DNA from: Streptomyces sp. DSM 15324
GTDB lineage: Bacteria; Actinomycetota; Actinomycetes; Streptomycetales; Streptomycetaceae
DNA: 64,000 nt
Assembly: GCF_001514285.1 (NCBI RefSeq)
Contig: NZ_KQ949028.1
Location: 312,743-376,742, forward strand
Direction of reading: 5' to 3'
The notes beneath the pieces are model-generated. The model saw only the letters and a list, made by a program, of their open reading frames with translations, did not search any database and had not been told where the DNA came from. The position numbers and the translations under genes are program-made. Below, one piece after another: positions 25,274-34,873 of the stretch. The number at the start of each line of letters is the position of its first letter. Position 1 is the first letter of the stretch.

Positions 25274-25969
25274 ATGACGACAGTTGACATTCCCGCGGGC
25301 TGGCCCGCGACCGAGGAGGAGGCCCGCGCCGTCCAGGACGAGCTGCGGGGCCGGGTGGTGCTGGACGAGCCGGGCCCGCCGCCCGGGACCGGCCGGGTGA
25401 CGGGGGTGGACGTCGCCTACGACGACGAACGGGACGTCGTCGCCGCCGCGGCCGTCGTGCTGGACGCGGCGGGCCTGGACGTCGTCGCCGAGGCCACCGC
25501 CGTCGGCCGGATCTCCTTCCCGTACGTGCCCGGTCTGCTCGCCTTCCGCGAGATCCCGACCGTGCTGGCCGCCCTGGACGCCCTGCCCGTCCCGCCCGGC
25601 CTGGTCGTCTGCGACGGCTACGGCCTCGCCCACCCGCGCCGCTTCGGCCTCGCGAGCCACCTCGGCGTCCTCACCGGCCTGCCCACGATCGGCGTCGCGA
25701 AGAACCCGTTCACCTTCACGTACGACGACCCGGACGCGCCGCGCGGAGCCTCCTCGCCGCTCCTCGCGGGCACCGAGGAGGTCGGCCGGGCCCTGCGCAC
25801 CCGACGGGACGTCAAGCCGGTCTTCGTCTCCGTCGGCCACCGCACGACCCTGGCGGACGCCTGCGCCCACACCCTCGCCCTGACGCCCCGGTTCCGTCTG
25901 CCGGAGACGACCCGCAGGGCCGACGCGCTGTGCCGGCGCGCCCTGCGGGAGGCGACGGGCGGGCCCTGA
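25274..25969 (+). CDS. nfi: Endonuclease V (deoxyinosine 3' endonuclease)
   Basis: This 231-residue enzyme nicks DNA or RNA one base 3' to inosine. Family markers are GVDVAYDD (catalytic Asp), SFPYVPGLLAFREIP, VVCDGYGLAHPRRFGLASHLG (second Asp and the His) and IGVAKNPF. ATG 25274 begins the family N-terminus. It lies on the same strand as the propeller gene 65 bp upstream but is probably unrelated in function. Confidence 0.92.
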   Translation: MTTVDIPAGWPATEEEARAVQDELRGRVVLDEPGPPPGTGRVTGVDVAYDDERDVVAAAAVVLDAAGLDVVAEATAVGRISFPYVPGLLAFREIPTVLAALDALPVPPGLVVCDGYGLAHPRRFGLASHLGVLTGLPTIGVAKNPFTFTYDDPDAPRGASSPLLAGTEEVGRALRTRRDVKPVFVSVGHRTTLADACAHTLALTPRFRLPETTRRADALCRRALREATGGP

Positions 25970-26077
25970 CGGACCGCTGGGACCGGCCCGGCACCCGGCA
26001 CGCGCACGCGCGGTGAGTACACGGTCTGAGTATCCGTACGGATGCGGGCGCCGTCCGGCGGCGGCGAGGCTGTGCCC

Positions 26078-26224
26078 ATGACCACGCACCGTGCCCCGAA
26101 GCCCCTCGCCGACCCCGACCGGCCCGTCGAGCGCGTCGTGAACGCCGCCCTGATCCTCGCCGTGCTCGCGGGCCTCGGCTGGATCGTGGGCATGATCTAC
26201 ACGCTCGTCGAGTGGCCGATGTGA
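26078..26224 (+). CDS. Small single-span membrane protein
   Basis: This 48-residue protein has a polar N-terminal half with ADPDRPVERVV and one hydrophobic helix (about residues 20-42, ALILAVLAGLGWIVGMIYTLV). The ATG is in a good coding frame with Streptomyces codon bias; a GGCGAGG site lies upstream. No family was recognised. It converges with the saccharopine-dehydrogenase-like gene. Confidence 0.6.
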   Translation: MTTHRAPKPLADPDRPVERVVNAALILAVLAGLGWIVGMIYTLVEWPM

Positions 26225-26255
26225 GCCGGCGCGCCGCGGCGGCGGGCGGGTCCGC

Positions 26256-27428
26256 TCAGCGGCTCGCGGCCACCCGGAAGCGGATGCCCGCGCGGATCAG
26301 CCGCTCGGTCAGCGCGTCGCCCATCGCCACCGCCGTGGTGACCTGTCCCGCCGTCGGCGGCAGGTCGTCGCAGGCCAGCGCCAGCGCGCCCTCGGCGAAC
26401 ATCTTCGCCGTCTCGTCGTAGCCGGGGTCGCCGCCCGAGACCTCCGTGAACACCCGTCGGCCGCCGCCCTCGCCGACGAACCGGACCGAGAACCAGCTCC
26501 GGGCCCGGGTCTGCGCGCTCGGCCCCTCCCCGGGCCTGAGCCGGCCCGACAGCCAGCGCCGCGCGGGCGGCAGCTGGGCGGCCGCGACGACCGTCCCGAC
26601 GGCCGCGACCCCGCCCACGGCGACCGGCAGCCGACGTACGGCCGCGTAGTGGCGGTAGCGGAAGTCGGGGCCGTACCGATCCAGCGCCTTCGCCGACCGG
26701 CACACGATGTGCCGGTCCACCGTCGGCAGCGGCAGCGCCCAGGCGCCGACCTCCGGGGCGAACCTGGGGGTGCCCGCGGGAGCGGTGGCCCGCCTGCCCA
26801 TCAGCCGCGGCTCGTGCCGGCGCCGGTCCCGCGCGGCCGAGGCCAGCTGCCTCCTGCGCGCGAACTGACCCAGCGCCGAGGCGAACGTCCCGCCCGAGAA
26901 GGCGGCGTTCGCCGTCACGAAGCCGTCCACGGTCAGCGGCACGCCCTCGGGCAGCTGCCGGACGGTGAAGTACGCGCCGAGGTCGTGCGGGACGGAGTCG
27001 AAGCCGACGGCGTGCACCAGCCGTGCGCCCGTCTCCCGCGCGCGGGCGTCGTGGCGGACGTACATCAGGTCCAGGAACTCCGGCTCGCCGCTGAGGTCCA
27101 GGTAGTCGGCGCCGGTGTCCGCGCAGGCGGCGACCAGTTCCTCCCCGTACTCCAGATAGGGGCCGACGGTCGTGGCCACCACGCGCGCGTGCTCCGCGAG
27201 GGCGCGCAGCGACGCCGGGTCCGCGGCGTCGGCGGTGAGCACCCCGGCCGGCCCGCCGAGCCGCTCGCGCAGGCGTTCCAGCTTCTCGCGGCTGCGGCCG
27301 GCGACCGCCCAGCGCAGATCCCGGGGCGCGTGGGCGGCGAGATACTCGGCGGTGAGCGTCCCGACGAATCCGGTCGCGCCGAAGAGCACGAGGTCGTACG
27401 GACGGTCCGTCCTCTTTAGCCTGCTCAT
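26256..27428 (-). CDS. Saccharopine dehydrogenase-like / trans-acting enoyl reductase-family protein
   Basis: This 390-residue Rossmann-fold protein has N-terminal LVLFGATGFVGTLTAEYLA, then VATTVGPYLEYGEELVAAC, DYLDLSGEPEF and HAVGFDSVPHDLG, all typical of the saccharopine dehydrogenase/trans-acting enoyl reductase family found in actinobacterial lipid metabolism. A hydrophobic segment near residues 270-295 may contact the membrane. No polyketide synthase lies nearby, so its substrate is unknown. Its ATG overlaps the stop of a 7-codon upstream ORF with its own ribosome site. Confidence 0.83.
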   Translation of the reverse strand: MSRLKRTDRPYDLVLFGATGFVGTLTAEYLAAHAPRDLRWAVAGRSREKLERLRERLGGPAGVLTADAADPASLRALAEHARVVATTVGPYLEYGEELVAACADTGADYLDLSGEPEFLDLMYVRHDARARETGARLVHAVGFDSVPHDLGAYFTVRQLPEGVPLTVDGFVTANAAFSGGTFASALGQFARRRQLASAARDRRRHEPRLMGRRATAPAGTPRFAPEVGAWALPLPTVDRHIVCRSAKALDRYGPDFRYRHYAAVRRLPVAVGGVAAVGTVVAAAQLPPARRWLSGRLRPGEGPSAQTRARSWFSVRFVGEGGGRRVFTEVSGGDPGYDETAKMFAEGALALACDDLPPTAGQVTTAVAMGDALTERLIRAGIRFRVAASR

Positions 27429-27448
27429 GACACCCCTTGCCCGTTCAT
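27425..27448 (-). promoter_or_regulatory. Seven-codon upstream ORF coupled to the 27428 gene
   Basis: ATG at 27448 with an AAGAGGTG site encodes M-N-G-Q-G-V-S and stops in TGA that shares the ATGA with the main start. The site and start form a direct repeat (14 of 15 bases, 20-nt period) with those of the main gene, so it may be either a duplicated initiation region or a translational leader. Confidence 0.45.
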
Positions 27449-27538
27449 GACACCTCTTGGTCCCGCAGCCCGCGCCGCTGTCGGTGGCTGAGGCTAGCGT
27501 GAGGAGTGCGCAGCCGACGACGAGCCCGGAGGCAGCAG

Positions 27539-27919
27539 GTGACGGTGGACCGGAACGCCCTGAAGAAGTGGCGGAAAGTGCGCGAGTTCGCGCTCGGGCT
27601 GCCGGGCGCGACCGAGGAGTTCCCCTGGGGCGGTTCGGTCGCCAAGGTCAACCGCAAGGTGTTCGTCTTCCTCGGCGTCGACGACGGCAGTCACCCGCTG
27701 GGCGTCACCGTCAAGCTCCGGGACGAGACCGCCCACGCGCACGCGATGGCCGCCCCCGGCGCCGAGCCCACCGGGTACGGCCTGGGAAAGGCGGGCTGGG
27801 TGAGCCTTCCGCTGCAGGAGAAGGGCGCCCCGCCGGCCGACCTGCTGTGCGACTGGGTCGAGGAGAGCTACCGCACCATCGCGCCCAAGCGGCTCATAGC
27901 CGAGCTGGACGCCCGCTGA
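27539..27919 (+). CDS. MmcQ/YjbR-family DNA-binding-fold protein
   Basis: This 126-residue MmcQ/YjbR (CyaY-like fold) protein shows typical phrases: ALGLPGATEEFPWGG, KVFVFLGV, VTVKLRD, GYGLGKAGWVSLPL and a C-terminal WVEESYRTIAPKRLI. The GTG at 27539 is chosen because GGAGG lies 6 nt before it. The family is widespread and lacks a firm biochemical role; DNA binding has been proposed for some members. Confidence 0.82.
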   Translation: MTVDRNALKKWRKVREFALGLPGATEEFPWGGSVAKVNRKVFVFLGVDDGSHPLGVTVKLRDETAHAHAMAAPGAEPTGYGLGKAGWVSLPLQEKGAPPADLLCDWVEESYRTIAPKRLIAELDAR

Positions 27920-28046
27920 GCCGGTGCCGACCGGGGACATCCGCCCTAGACTGGCTAAGCGCTTGCTCGCTCGGCTCTCGTGGCCACTGGAACACGTTCT
28001 TACCATCACGGGTGTTACATCGGTTGTGTCACAGCAAGGGGGCTGG

Positions 28047-29219
28047 ATGACGACGGCACACACCTCCGGGCACGGCCCGCTCGCCGGAGTGCGCGTGGTG
28101 GAGCTCGCCGGCATCGGCCCGGGCCCCTTCGCCGCGATGCTGCTGGCCGACCTCGGCGCCGACGTGGTCCGCGTGGACCGCCCCGGCGGTCCCCCCCTCG
28201 CCGTCGACCCGGCCCACGACGTCACCAACCGCAACAAGCGCTCGGTCGTCGTCGACCTCAAGGCACCCGACGGCCCCGCCCGCGTGCTCGATCTCGCCGC
28301 CCGCGCCGACGTGCTGATCGAGGGCAACCGGCCCGGCGTCGCCGAACGGCTCGGCGTCGGCCCCGAGGACTGCCACGCCCGCAACCCCCGACTGGTCTAC
28401 GGCCGGATGACCGGCTGGGGCCAGGACGGCCCGCTCGCCCACCGCGCCGGCCACGACATCGCCTACATCGCGCTGACCGGCACCCTCGGCATGATCGGCG
28501 CCCCGGACACCCCGCCGCCCGCCCCCGCCAACCTGCTCGGCGACTACGCGGGCGGCTCCCTCTACCTCGTCGTCGGCATCCTCGCCGCGCTCCACCACGC
28601 CCGCGTGAGCGGCACCGGCCAGGTGGTCGACGCGGCGATCGTGGACGGCACCGCCCACCTCTCCACCATGATCCACGGCATGCTCGCGGGCGGCGGCTGG
28701 CAGGACCGGCGCGCCGCCAACCTCCTCGACGGCGGCTGCCCCTACTACGGCACCTACGAGACCGCCGACGGCGGGTACATGGCGGTCGGCGCCCTGGAAC
28801 CGCGGTTCTACGACGAGTTCACCGGCCTCCTCGGACTCGGGGACTTCCGGGACGCCCGCAAGGACCGGACCCGCTGGGGCGAGCTGCACGAGGCGGTCGC
28901 CGCCCGCTTCCGGACCCGCACCCGGGACGAGTGGACGGCCCTGTTCGACGGCACCGACGCGTGCGTGGCGCCCGTGCTCTCGCTGCGCGAGGCCCCGCAC
29001 CACCCGCACCTCGCCGCCCGCGGCACCTTCACCGACCACGGCGGCATCACCCAGCCGGCCCCCGCCCCCCGCTTCTCCGCCACCCCCACGGCCGTCCGCT
29101 CCGGTCCCGCGCGGCCCGGCGCCGACACGGCGCGGGTCGCCCGCGACTGGGACGTACCGGGGCTGGTGGACGACCTCGTGAAGACCTCCGTGAACGACCT
29201 CCCGCGCCAGGGCGACTGA
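28047..29219 (+). CDS. Family III CoA-transferase / alpha-methylacyl-CoA racemase
   Basis: This 390-residue CaiB/BaiF-fold protein has N-terminal [36 protein letters not shown] in shorter identifiable blocks ([22 protein letters not shown]). It also has [13 protein letters not shown], and the AMACR-type catalytic pair His in GHDIAY and Asp in LLGDYAGG. This points to the 2-methylacyl-CoA racemase branch, which makes methyl-branched acyl-CoAs available for beta-oxidation. It is followed by thiolase and FadB-type genes, supporting that role. A GGGGG-type site precedes the ATG. Confidence 0.85.
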   Translation: MTTAHTSGHGPLAGVRVVELAGIGPGPFAAMLLADLGADVVRVDRPGGPPLAVDPAHDVTNRNKRSVVVDLKAPDGPARVLDLAARADVLIEGNRPGVAERLGVGPEDCHARNPRLVYGRMTGWGQDGPLAHRAGHDIAYIALTGTLGMIGAPDTPPPAPANLLGDYAGGSLYLVVGILAALHHARVSGTGQVVDAAIVDGTAHLSTMIHGMLAGGGWQDRRAANLLDGGCPYYGTYETADGGYMAVGALEPRFYDEFTGLLGLGDFRDARKDRTRWGELHEAVAARFRTRTRDEWTALFDGTDACVAPVLSLREAPHHPHLAARGTFTDHGGITQPAPAPRFSATPTAVRSGPARPGADTARVARDWDVPGLVDDLVKTSVNDLPRQGD

Positions 29220-29254
29220 CCCGTTCGGCCCCCCCTCCCCGAAAGGCTTGACCA

Positions 29255-30469
29255 GTGAGCACCGAAGCGTACGTGTACGACGCGATCCGCACCCCGCGCG
29301 GGCGCGGCAAGGCGAACGGCGCCCTGCACGGCACGAAGCCCGTCGACCTCGTCGTCGGCCTCATCCACGAACTCCGCGACCGCTTCCCAGGCCTGGACCC
29401 GGCCGCGATCGACGACGTCGTCCTCGGTGTCGTGGGCCCCGTCGGCGACCAGGGCTCCGACATCGCGCGCATCGCCGCGATCGCGGCAGGGCTGCCGGAC
29501 ACGGTGGCGGGCGTGCAGGAGAACCGCTTCTGCGCCTCGGGTCTGGAGGCCGTCAACCTGGCCGCCGCCAAGGTCCGCTCCGGCTGGGAGGACCTGGTCC
29601 TCGCGGGCGGCGTGGAGTCGATGTCCCGGGTGCCGATGGCCTCCGACGGCGGCGCCTGGTTCAACGACCCGATGACCAACCTCGCCGTCAACTTCGTGCC
29701 GCAGGGCATCGGCGCCGACCTCATCGCCACCATCGAGGGCTTCTCCCGCCGGGACGTCGACACGTACGCGGCGCTGTCGCAGGAGCGGGCGGCGACGGCC
29801 TGGAAGGAGGGCCGCTTCGACCGCTCCGTCGTCCCCGTCAGGGACCGCGCCGGCCTCGTCGTCCTCGACCACGACGAGCACCTGCGCCCCGGCACCACCG
29901 CCGACTCCCTCGCCGCCCTCAAGCCGTCCTTCGCCGACATCGGCGAACTCGGCGGCTTCGACGCGGTGGCGCTCCAGACGTACCACTGGGTGGAGAAGAT
30001 CGACCACGTGCACCACGCGGGCAACTCCTCCGGCATCGTCGACGGCGCCTCCCTGGTCGCCATCGGCTCCCGGGAGGCCGGCGAGCGGGGCGGCCTCACC
30101 CCGCGCGCGCGGATCGTCTCCGCGGCCGTCTCCGGATCCGAGCCGACCATCATGCTCACCGGCCCCGCCCCGGCCACCCGCAAGGCCCTCGCCAAGGCCG
30201 GACTGACCATCGACGACATCGACCTCGTCGAGATCAACGAGGCCTTCGCCGCGGTGGTGCTGCGGTTCGTCAAGGACATGGGCCTGTCCCTGGACAAGGT
30301 CAACGTCAACGGCGGCGCCATCGCCCTCGGCCACCCCCTCGGCGCCACCGGCGCGATGATCCTCGGCACCCTCGTCGACGAACTGGAGCGCCAGGACAAG
30401 CGGTACGGCCTGGCCACCCTCTGCGTCGGCGGCGGCATGGGCATCGCCACGATCGTCGAGCGCGTCTGA
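29255..30469 (+). CDS. fadA: Acetyl-CoA C-acyltransferase (thiolase)
   Basis: This is a 404-residue degradative thiolase. The nucleophilic Cys93 lies in [12 protein letters not shown], followed by [11 protein letters not shown], the His motif [15 protein letters not shown] and the second catalytic Cys in LCVGGGMG. It begins with GTG 35 nt after the racemase-like gene and is followed 44 nt later by the FadB-type gene, so the two encode the last steps of beta-oxidation. It is also the nearest intact thiolase that might stand in for the defective pcaF, although it looks like a fatty-acid enzyme. Confidence 0.92.
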   Translation: MSTEAYVYDAIRTPRGRGKANGALHGTKPVDLVVGLIHELRDRFPGLDPAAIDDVVLGVVGPVGDQGSDIARIAAIAAGLPDTVAGVQENRFCASGLEAVNLAAAKVRSGWEDLVLAGGVESMSRVPMASDGGAWFNDPMTNLAVNFVPQGIGADLIATIEGFSRRDVDTYAALSQERAATAWKEGRFDRSVVPVRDRAGLVVLDHDEHLRPGTTADSLAALKPSFADIGELGGFDAVALQTYHWVEKIDHVHHAGNSSGIVDGASLVAIGSREAGERGGLTPRARIVSAAVSGSEPTIMLTGPAPATRKALAKAGLTIDDIDLVEINEAFAAVVLRFVKDMGLSLDKVNVNGGAIALGHPLGATGAMILGTLVDELERQDKRYGLATLCVGGGMGIATIVERV

Positions 30470-30513
30470 CCCTTCCCGGCGGCACCCCCACAGACTTCTA
30501 CGGAGACCCCGTC

Positions 30514-32691
30514 ATGACCGAGAGCACCACCATCCGCTGGGAACAGGACCGCACCGGCCTCGTCACCCTCGTCCTCGACGACCCGAACCAGTCCGCCAAC
30601 ACCATGAACGCGGCGTTCCGCGCCTCCCTCGCCGCGGTCACCGACCGCCTGGAGGCGGAGAAGGACACCATCCGCGGCGTCATCCTCACCTCCGCCAAGA
30701 AGACCTTCTTCGCCGGCGGCGACCTGCGCGACCTGATCCGCGTCACCCCGGAGACCGCCCGGGAGCTGTTCGAGGGCGGCCTGGAGATCAAGCGCAACCT
30801 CCGCCGCATCGAGACCCTCGGCAAGCCCGTCGTCGCGGCGATGAACGGCGCGGCCCTCGGCGGCGGCTACGAACTCGCCCTCGCCTGCCACCACCGCATC
30901 GCCCTCGACGCCCCCGGCGCCAAGATCGGCTGCCCCGAGGTCACCCTCGGCCTGCTCCCCGGCGGCGGCGGAGTCGTCCGCACCGTCCGCCTGCTGGGCA
31001 TCGCCGACGCCCTCCTGAAGGTCCTCCTCCAGGGCACCCAGTACGGCCCGCACAAGGCCCTGGAGAACGGCCTGATCGACGACGTCGCCGCCACCCCCGA
31101 GGAACTCCTCGCCAAGGCGCGCGCCTTCATCGACGCGAACCCGGAGGCGCACCAGCCCTGGGACAGGCCGGGCTACCGCATCCCCGGCGGCACCCCGGCC
31201 CACCCCAAGTTCGCCGCCAACCTGCCGGCCTTCCCGGCCACCCTGCGCAAGCAGACGGGCGGCGCCCCCTACCCGGCGCCGCGGGCCATCCTCGCCGCGG
31301 CCGTCGAGGGCTCCCAGGTCGACTTCGAGACCGCGCAGGTCATCGAGGCCCGCTACTTCGTCGAACTCGCCGCCGGCCAGACCTCGAAGAACATGATCCA
31401 GGCGTTCTTCTTCGACCTCCAGGCCGTCAACTCCGGCGCCAACCGCCCGCAGGGGATCGAGCCCCGCCAGGTCCGCCGGGTGGCCGTCCTGGGCGCGGGC
31501 ATGATGGGCGCCGGCATCGCCTACGCGTGCGCCCGCGCGGGCATCGACGTCGTCCTGAAGGACGTCACCCCCGAGGCCGCGGCCAAGGGCAGGGGCTACT
31601 CCGAGAAGCTCTGCGCCAAGGCCGTCGCCCGGGGCCGTACGACCCGGGAGAAGGCGGACGCGCTGCTCGCCCGCATCACCCCCACCGCCGAGGCGGCCGA
31701 CCTCGCGGGCTGCGACGCCGTCATCGAGGCCGTGTTCGAGGACACCGCCCTCAAGCACAAGGTCTTCCAGGAGATCGAGCACGTCCTCGCCCCCGACGCG
31801 CTCCTCTGCTCCAACACCTCCACGCTCCCCATCACCGCCCTCGCCGAGGGCGTGGAGCGCCAGGAGGACTTCATCGGCCTGCACTTCTTCTCACCCGTCG
31901 ACAAGATGCCGCTCGTGGAGATCATCAAGGGCGAGCGCACCGGCGACGAGGCGCTCGCCCGCGCCTTCGACCTGGTCCGGCAGATCAGGAAGACGCCGAT
32001 CGTCGTCAACGACTCGCGCGGCTTCTTCACCTCCCGGGTGATCGGCCACTTCATCAACGAGGGCGTCGCCATGGTCGGCGAGGGCATCGAGCCCGCCTCG
32101 ATCGAGCAGGCGGCCGCCCAGGCCGGCTACCCGGCCAAGGTGCTCTCGCTGATGGACGAGCTGACGCTGACGCTTCCGCAGAAGATCCGCCGTGAGTCCC
32201 GGCGCGCGGTGGAGGAGGCGGGCGGCACCTGGACCGCCCACCCCGCCGAGGCCGTCGTCGACCGCATGGTCGACGGGTTCGGCCGCCCCGGCCGCAGCGG
32301 CGGAGCGGGCTTCTACGAGTACGCCGAGGACGGCTCCCGCGGCGCCCTCTGGCCGGGCCTGCGCGAGCACTTCACGCGCGCGGGCGGCGAGATCCCCTTC
32401 CGGGACATGCAGGAACGCATGCTCTTCTCCGAGGCCCTCGACACCGTCAGGCTCGTCGAGGAGGGCGTGCTGACCTCCGTCGCCGACGCCAACATCGGCT
32501 CCCTGTTCGGCATCGGCTTCCCCGGCTGGACCGGCGGTGTGCTCCAGTACATCAACGGCTACGACGGGGGACTGCCCGGATTCGTGGCACGCGCGCGTGA
32601 GCTCGCCGCACGCTACGGCGACCGCTTCACCCCGCCCGCCCTGCTGGTGGAGAAGGCGGAACGGGGGGAGACCTTCACCGACGCCCGCTGA
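30514..32691 (+). CDS. fadB: Fatty acid oxidation multienzyme (enoyl-CoA hydratase/3-hydroxyacyl-CoA dehydrogenase)
   Basis: This 725-residue bifunctional protein has an N-terminal crotonase domain (about 1-190, with [10 protein letters not shown] and the oxyanion segment [15 protein letters not shown]), a Rossmann domain ([18 protein letters not shown] at about 330-350), and a 3HCDH domain with the catalytic region [17 protein letters not shown]. It hydrates enoyl-CoA and oxidises L-3-hydroxyacyl-CoA, feeding the thiolase encoded just upstream. A strong terminator follows the stop. Confidence 0.93.
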   Translation: MTESTTIRWEQDRTGLVTLVLDDPNQSANTMNAAFRASLAAVTDRLEAEKDTIRGVILTSAKKTFFAGGDLRDLIRVTPETARELFEGGLEIKRNLRRIETLGKPVVAAMNGAALGGGYELALACHHRIALDAPGAKIGCPEVTLGLLPGGGGVVRTVRLLGIADALLKVLLQGTQYGPHKALENGLIDDVAATPEELLAKARAFIDANPEAHQPWDRPGYRIPGGTPAHPKFAANLPAFPATLRKQTGGAPYPAPRAILAAAVEGSQVDFETAQVIEARYFVELAAGQTSKNMIQAFFFDLQAVNSGANRPQGIEPRQVRRVAVLGAGMMGAGIAYACARAGIDVVLKDVTPEAAAKGRGYSEKLCAKAVARGRTTREKADALLARITPTAEAADLAGCDAVIEAVFEDTALKHKVFQEIEHVLAPDALLCSNTSTLPITALAEGVERQEDFIGLHFFSPVDKMPLVEIIKGERTGDEALARAFDLVRQIRKTPIVVNDSRGFFTSRVIGHFINEGVAMVGEGIEPASIEQAAAQAGYPAKVLSLMDELTLTLPQKIRRESRRAVEEAGGTWTAHPAEAVVDRMVDGFGRPGRSGGAGFYEYAEDGSRGALWPGLREHFTRAGGEIPFRDMQERMLFSEALDTVRLVEEGVLTSVADANIGSLFGIGFPGWTGGVLQYINGYDGGLPGFVARARELAARYGDRFTPPALLVEKAERGETFTDAR

Positions 32692-32722
32692 CACCCCGCG
32701 CGCCGGACCCCGTGACCTCCCC

Positions 32723-32752
32723 GGGGCTCACGGGGTTCGCCCCGTGGGCCCC
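32723..32752 (+). terminator. Strong terminator after fadB
   Basis: A 13-bp stem with one G-T pair (GGGGCTCACGGGG against CCCCGTGGGCCCC) closed by a TTCG tetraloop lies 32 nt after the fadB stop. No U-tract follows, as is common in Streptomyces. Confidence 0.8.
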
Positions 32753-32819
32753 GCCGCGTAACGCTCCTCGCGCCCCGGTCCAAGAACAGCCGTAGGGACC
32801 ACGGGAGGAAGGGACGCGT

Positions 32820-34073
32820 GTGGACGGCACGAGGCGGTCACGGCTGGACTGGCTGGACGTGCTGCGCGCCGTCGCGGCCCTCGTGGTGGTGTTCGACCAC
32901 GCGTCCGCCACCTTCCTGCCGGAGTTCCGGCGCGAGCTCATGCCAAACTTCAACACCAGCCGCTACGGCATCACGGTGTTCTTCCTCGTCAGCGGCTACA
33001 TCATCCCCGCCTCGCTGGAACGCCGCGGTTGTGTCCGCGGCTTCTGGACCGGCCGGATCCTCCGCCTCTACCCGCTGTGGGCGCTCGCCGTCGGCGCCGT
33101 CCTCGTCCTCGACCTCGCGGGGGTCACCCGGACGCGCGGCGGGCCGAGTGCCGTCGCCGTGGCCGTCGCCCACCTCACCCTGCTCCAGGAACTGCTCGGG
33201 ACACCCGGTCTGCTGCTCGTCCTGTGGACGCTGTCGTACGAGATGGCCTTCTACCTGCTGGTCGTCGCCCTCTTCACCCTCCGTCGGCACCGGCGGTCGG
33301 CGACGGTCGCCGTCACCCTCGCCGTGGGCGCCGCCCTCGGCGCGCTCACGGGCGGCGGGCTGCCGGTCTCCGCCCTGGCCGGCCTGGTCGGCACCGGCCC
33401 CCTGATCGCCGCCGCCGCGGCCGTGCTGGCTGTCTCCGTGTGCGCCGCGAGCGCCGGACCGCCCGCACTGCGGGTCGCCGGGGGAGTGCTGGGCGGGCTC
33501 CTGGCGCTCGCCCTGGTGGCGTTCGACAGCACGGTGCCGCAGTGGGAGAGCCTGGTGATCCTCGCCGTGATGTTCCTCGGCACCGCCGTCCACCGGGCCG
33601 AACACGGCCAGAGCAGCCGACGGGCCGCGGTCTGCGCGGCGGCCGTGGTCGTGCTCTGCGCGGTGGGCAGCGCCTGGTGGTACGGCGACGGCCACTACTT
33701 CACCCGGCGCGGCTGGATCACCGCGTTCCTGCTGGCCCTGCTCACCTTCGCCGCCGGATTCGCGGCGCGCCGGCGGCGGATCCTGCGCGGGCCCGCCGCG
33801 CTGGGCGTGATCAGCTACTCGGTCTACCTGCTGCATCCGGTGCTGCTCACGGCTGTCGACGGCACGATCGGCCGGCAGCGGCGCGACGAACCCCTGCTGC
33901 TGGTGGCCTTCCTCGCGGTGCTGCTGCCGCTGTGCGCGCTGACGTACCGCTGGATCGAGGCGCCCGGCCAGGCCTGGGGCCGCCGGCCGGCCCGCCGTGC
34001 GCCGGCCGTCCCTCAGCCGCCCGGCCGCGCCTCCGACAGCCACAGCCGCAGCTCGTCCCGCAGCGAGCGCTGA
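32820..34073 (+). CDS. Acyltransferase 3 family membrane protein
   Basis: This 417-residue integral membrane protein has about ten hydrophobic helices. It starts with the acyltransferase-3 signature RLDWLDVLRAVAALVVVFDHA, seen here as LDVLRAV with the conserved His, and continues NTSRYGITVFFLVSGYIIPASL and FWTGRILRLYPLW. Such proteins acylate exported sugars, lipids or antibiotics. The GTG start lies behind a GGGAGGAAGG site. The 3' end overlaps the converging MerR gene by 61 bp. Confidence 0.87.
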   Translation: MDGTRRSRLDWLDVLRAVAALVVVFDHASATFLPEFRRELMPNFNTSRYGITVFFLVSGYIIPASLERRGCVRGFWTGRILRLYPLWALAVGAVLVLDLAGVTRTRGGPSAVAVAVAHLTLLQELLGTPGLLLVLWTLSYEMAFYLLVVALFTLRRHRRSATVAVTLAVGAALGALTGGGLPVSALAGLVGTGPLIAAAAAVLAVSVCAASAGPPALRVAGGVLGGLLALALVAFDSTVPQWESLVILAVMFLGTAVHRAEHGQSSRRAAVCAAAVVVLCAVGSAWWYGDGHYFTRRGWITAFLLALLTFAAGFAARRRRILRGPAALGVISYSVYLLHPVLLTAVDGTIGRQRRDEPLLLVAFLAVLLPLCALTYRWIEAPGQAWGRRPARRAPAVPQPPGRASDSHSRSSSRSER

Positions 34074-34782
34074 AACGTCGTCAGCAGGGCCTGGACGACC
34101 AGCGGACGCATCTGCGCGGTCAGCGAGCGCACGTCCTGCGCGTCCCGCTGCGCCACCGCCTCCCGCAGCAGCCCGGACAGTTCCTGCGCCGCCGCGCGCG
34201 CGTGCTCGATCAGCGTGGTGCGCGCCGCGAGATCACCTCCTGCGACAGCGGTACGTCGAGCAGCCGCACCCCGAGCGGCAGCAGACCGGAGTCGATCCGG
34301 TACCCGCCGTCGGGGGCGACCTCGACGACGTCCATCGCCACCAGCCGCCGCAGCTCCTCGCCGCTCACCGGCTCGTCGGTGTCCGGCGCCCAGGACGCCA
34401 CCACGGCCCGGTGCACGGCGAGGTCGTGGGCGTCGAGGCCGGGCGGCAGCTGCCCCAGGTAGCGCTCGATCGCCGCCAGGGTCAGGCCCTGCCGCTGGAG
34501 CTCCTCGATCAGCTCCAGACGAGCGAGGTGCTCCGGGCCGTAGTGCCCGACCCGGCGCGGGCCGATCACGGGCGGCGGCAGCAGGCCCCTGGTGCCGTAG
34601 AAGCGGACCGTGCGGACCGTGACCCCCGCGCGTGCGGCCAGCTCGTCGACCGTGAGGGGCGGCTCGTCGGTCTCGATCGTCTTGCGCAGCAGTATCGCCG
34701 CCGCGGGGGCGGCCGTGTGAGAAGTAACGCTCTGTGACCTGCGACACGTGTGATCGCGGGGGCCTCTGGGAAGCTGCTGCAC
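34013..34782 (-). pseudogene. MerR-family regulator broken by a one-base frameshift
   Basis: The 5' part encodes a MerR winged helix (LTVDELAARAGVTVRTVRFYGTRGLLPPP, then GPRRVGHYGPEHLARLELIEELQRQGL) and continues to LLDVPLSQEVI near 34227. That frame stops at 34210. The sequence that should continue the protein (ARTTLIEHARAAAQELSGLL to LRLWLSEARPGG) is in the next frame, ending at 34013. Loss of one C in a GC-rich run explains the shift. The start is uncertain. It may be a true mutation or a sequencing error; without the C-terminal effector region the regulator would be altered. It is divergent from the amino acid permease, which it may have controlled. Confidence 0.7.
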
Positions 34783-34873
34783 TGGTCCGCGTCCCTACCC
34801 GGGAGCCGCCGGCCACGACCGTACGGACACCCGGACCCACGAGGTCCGGGCGCACCAGAGAGTGGAAACACCC

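Noticed and set aside
29047-31884. Minus-strand open frame of 945 codons opposite thiolase and fadB
   Set aside because: It is the shadow of two clearly identified beta-oxidation genes.
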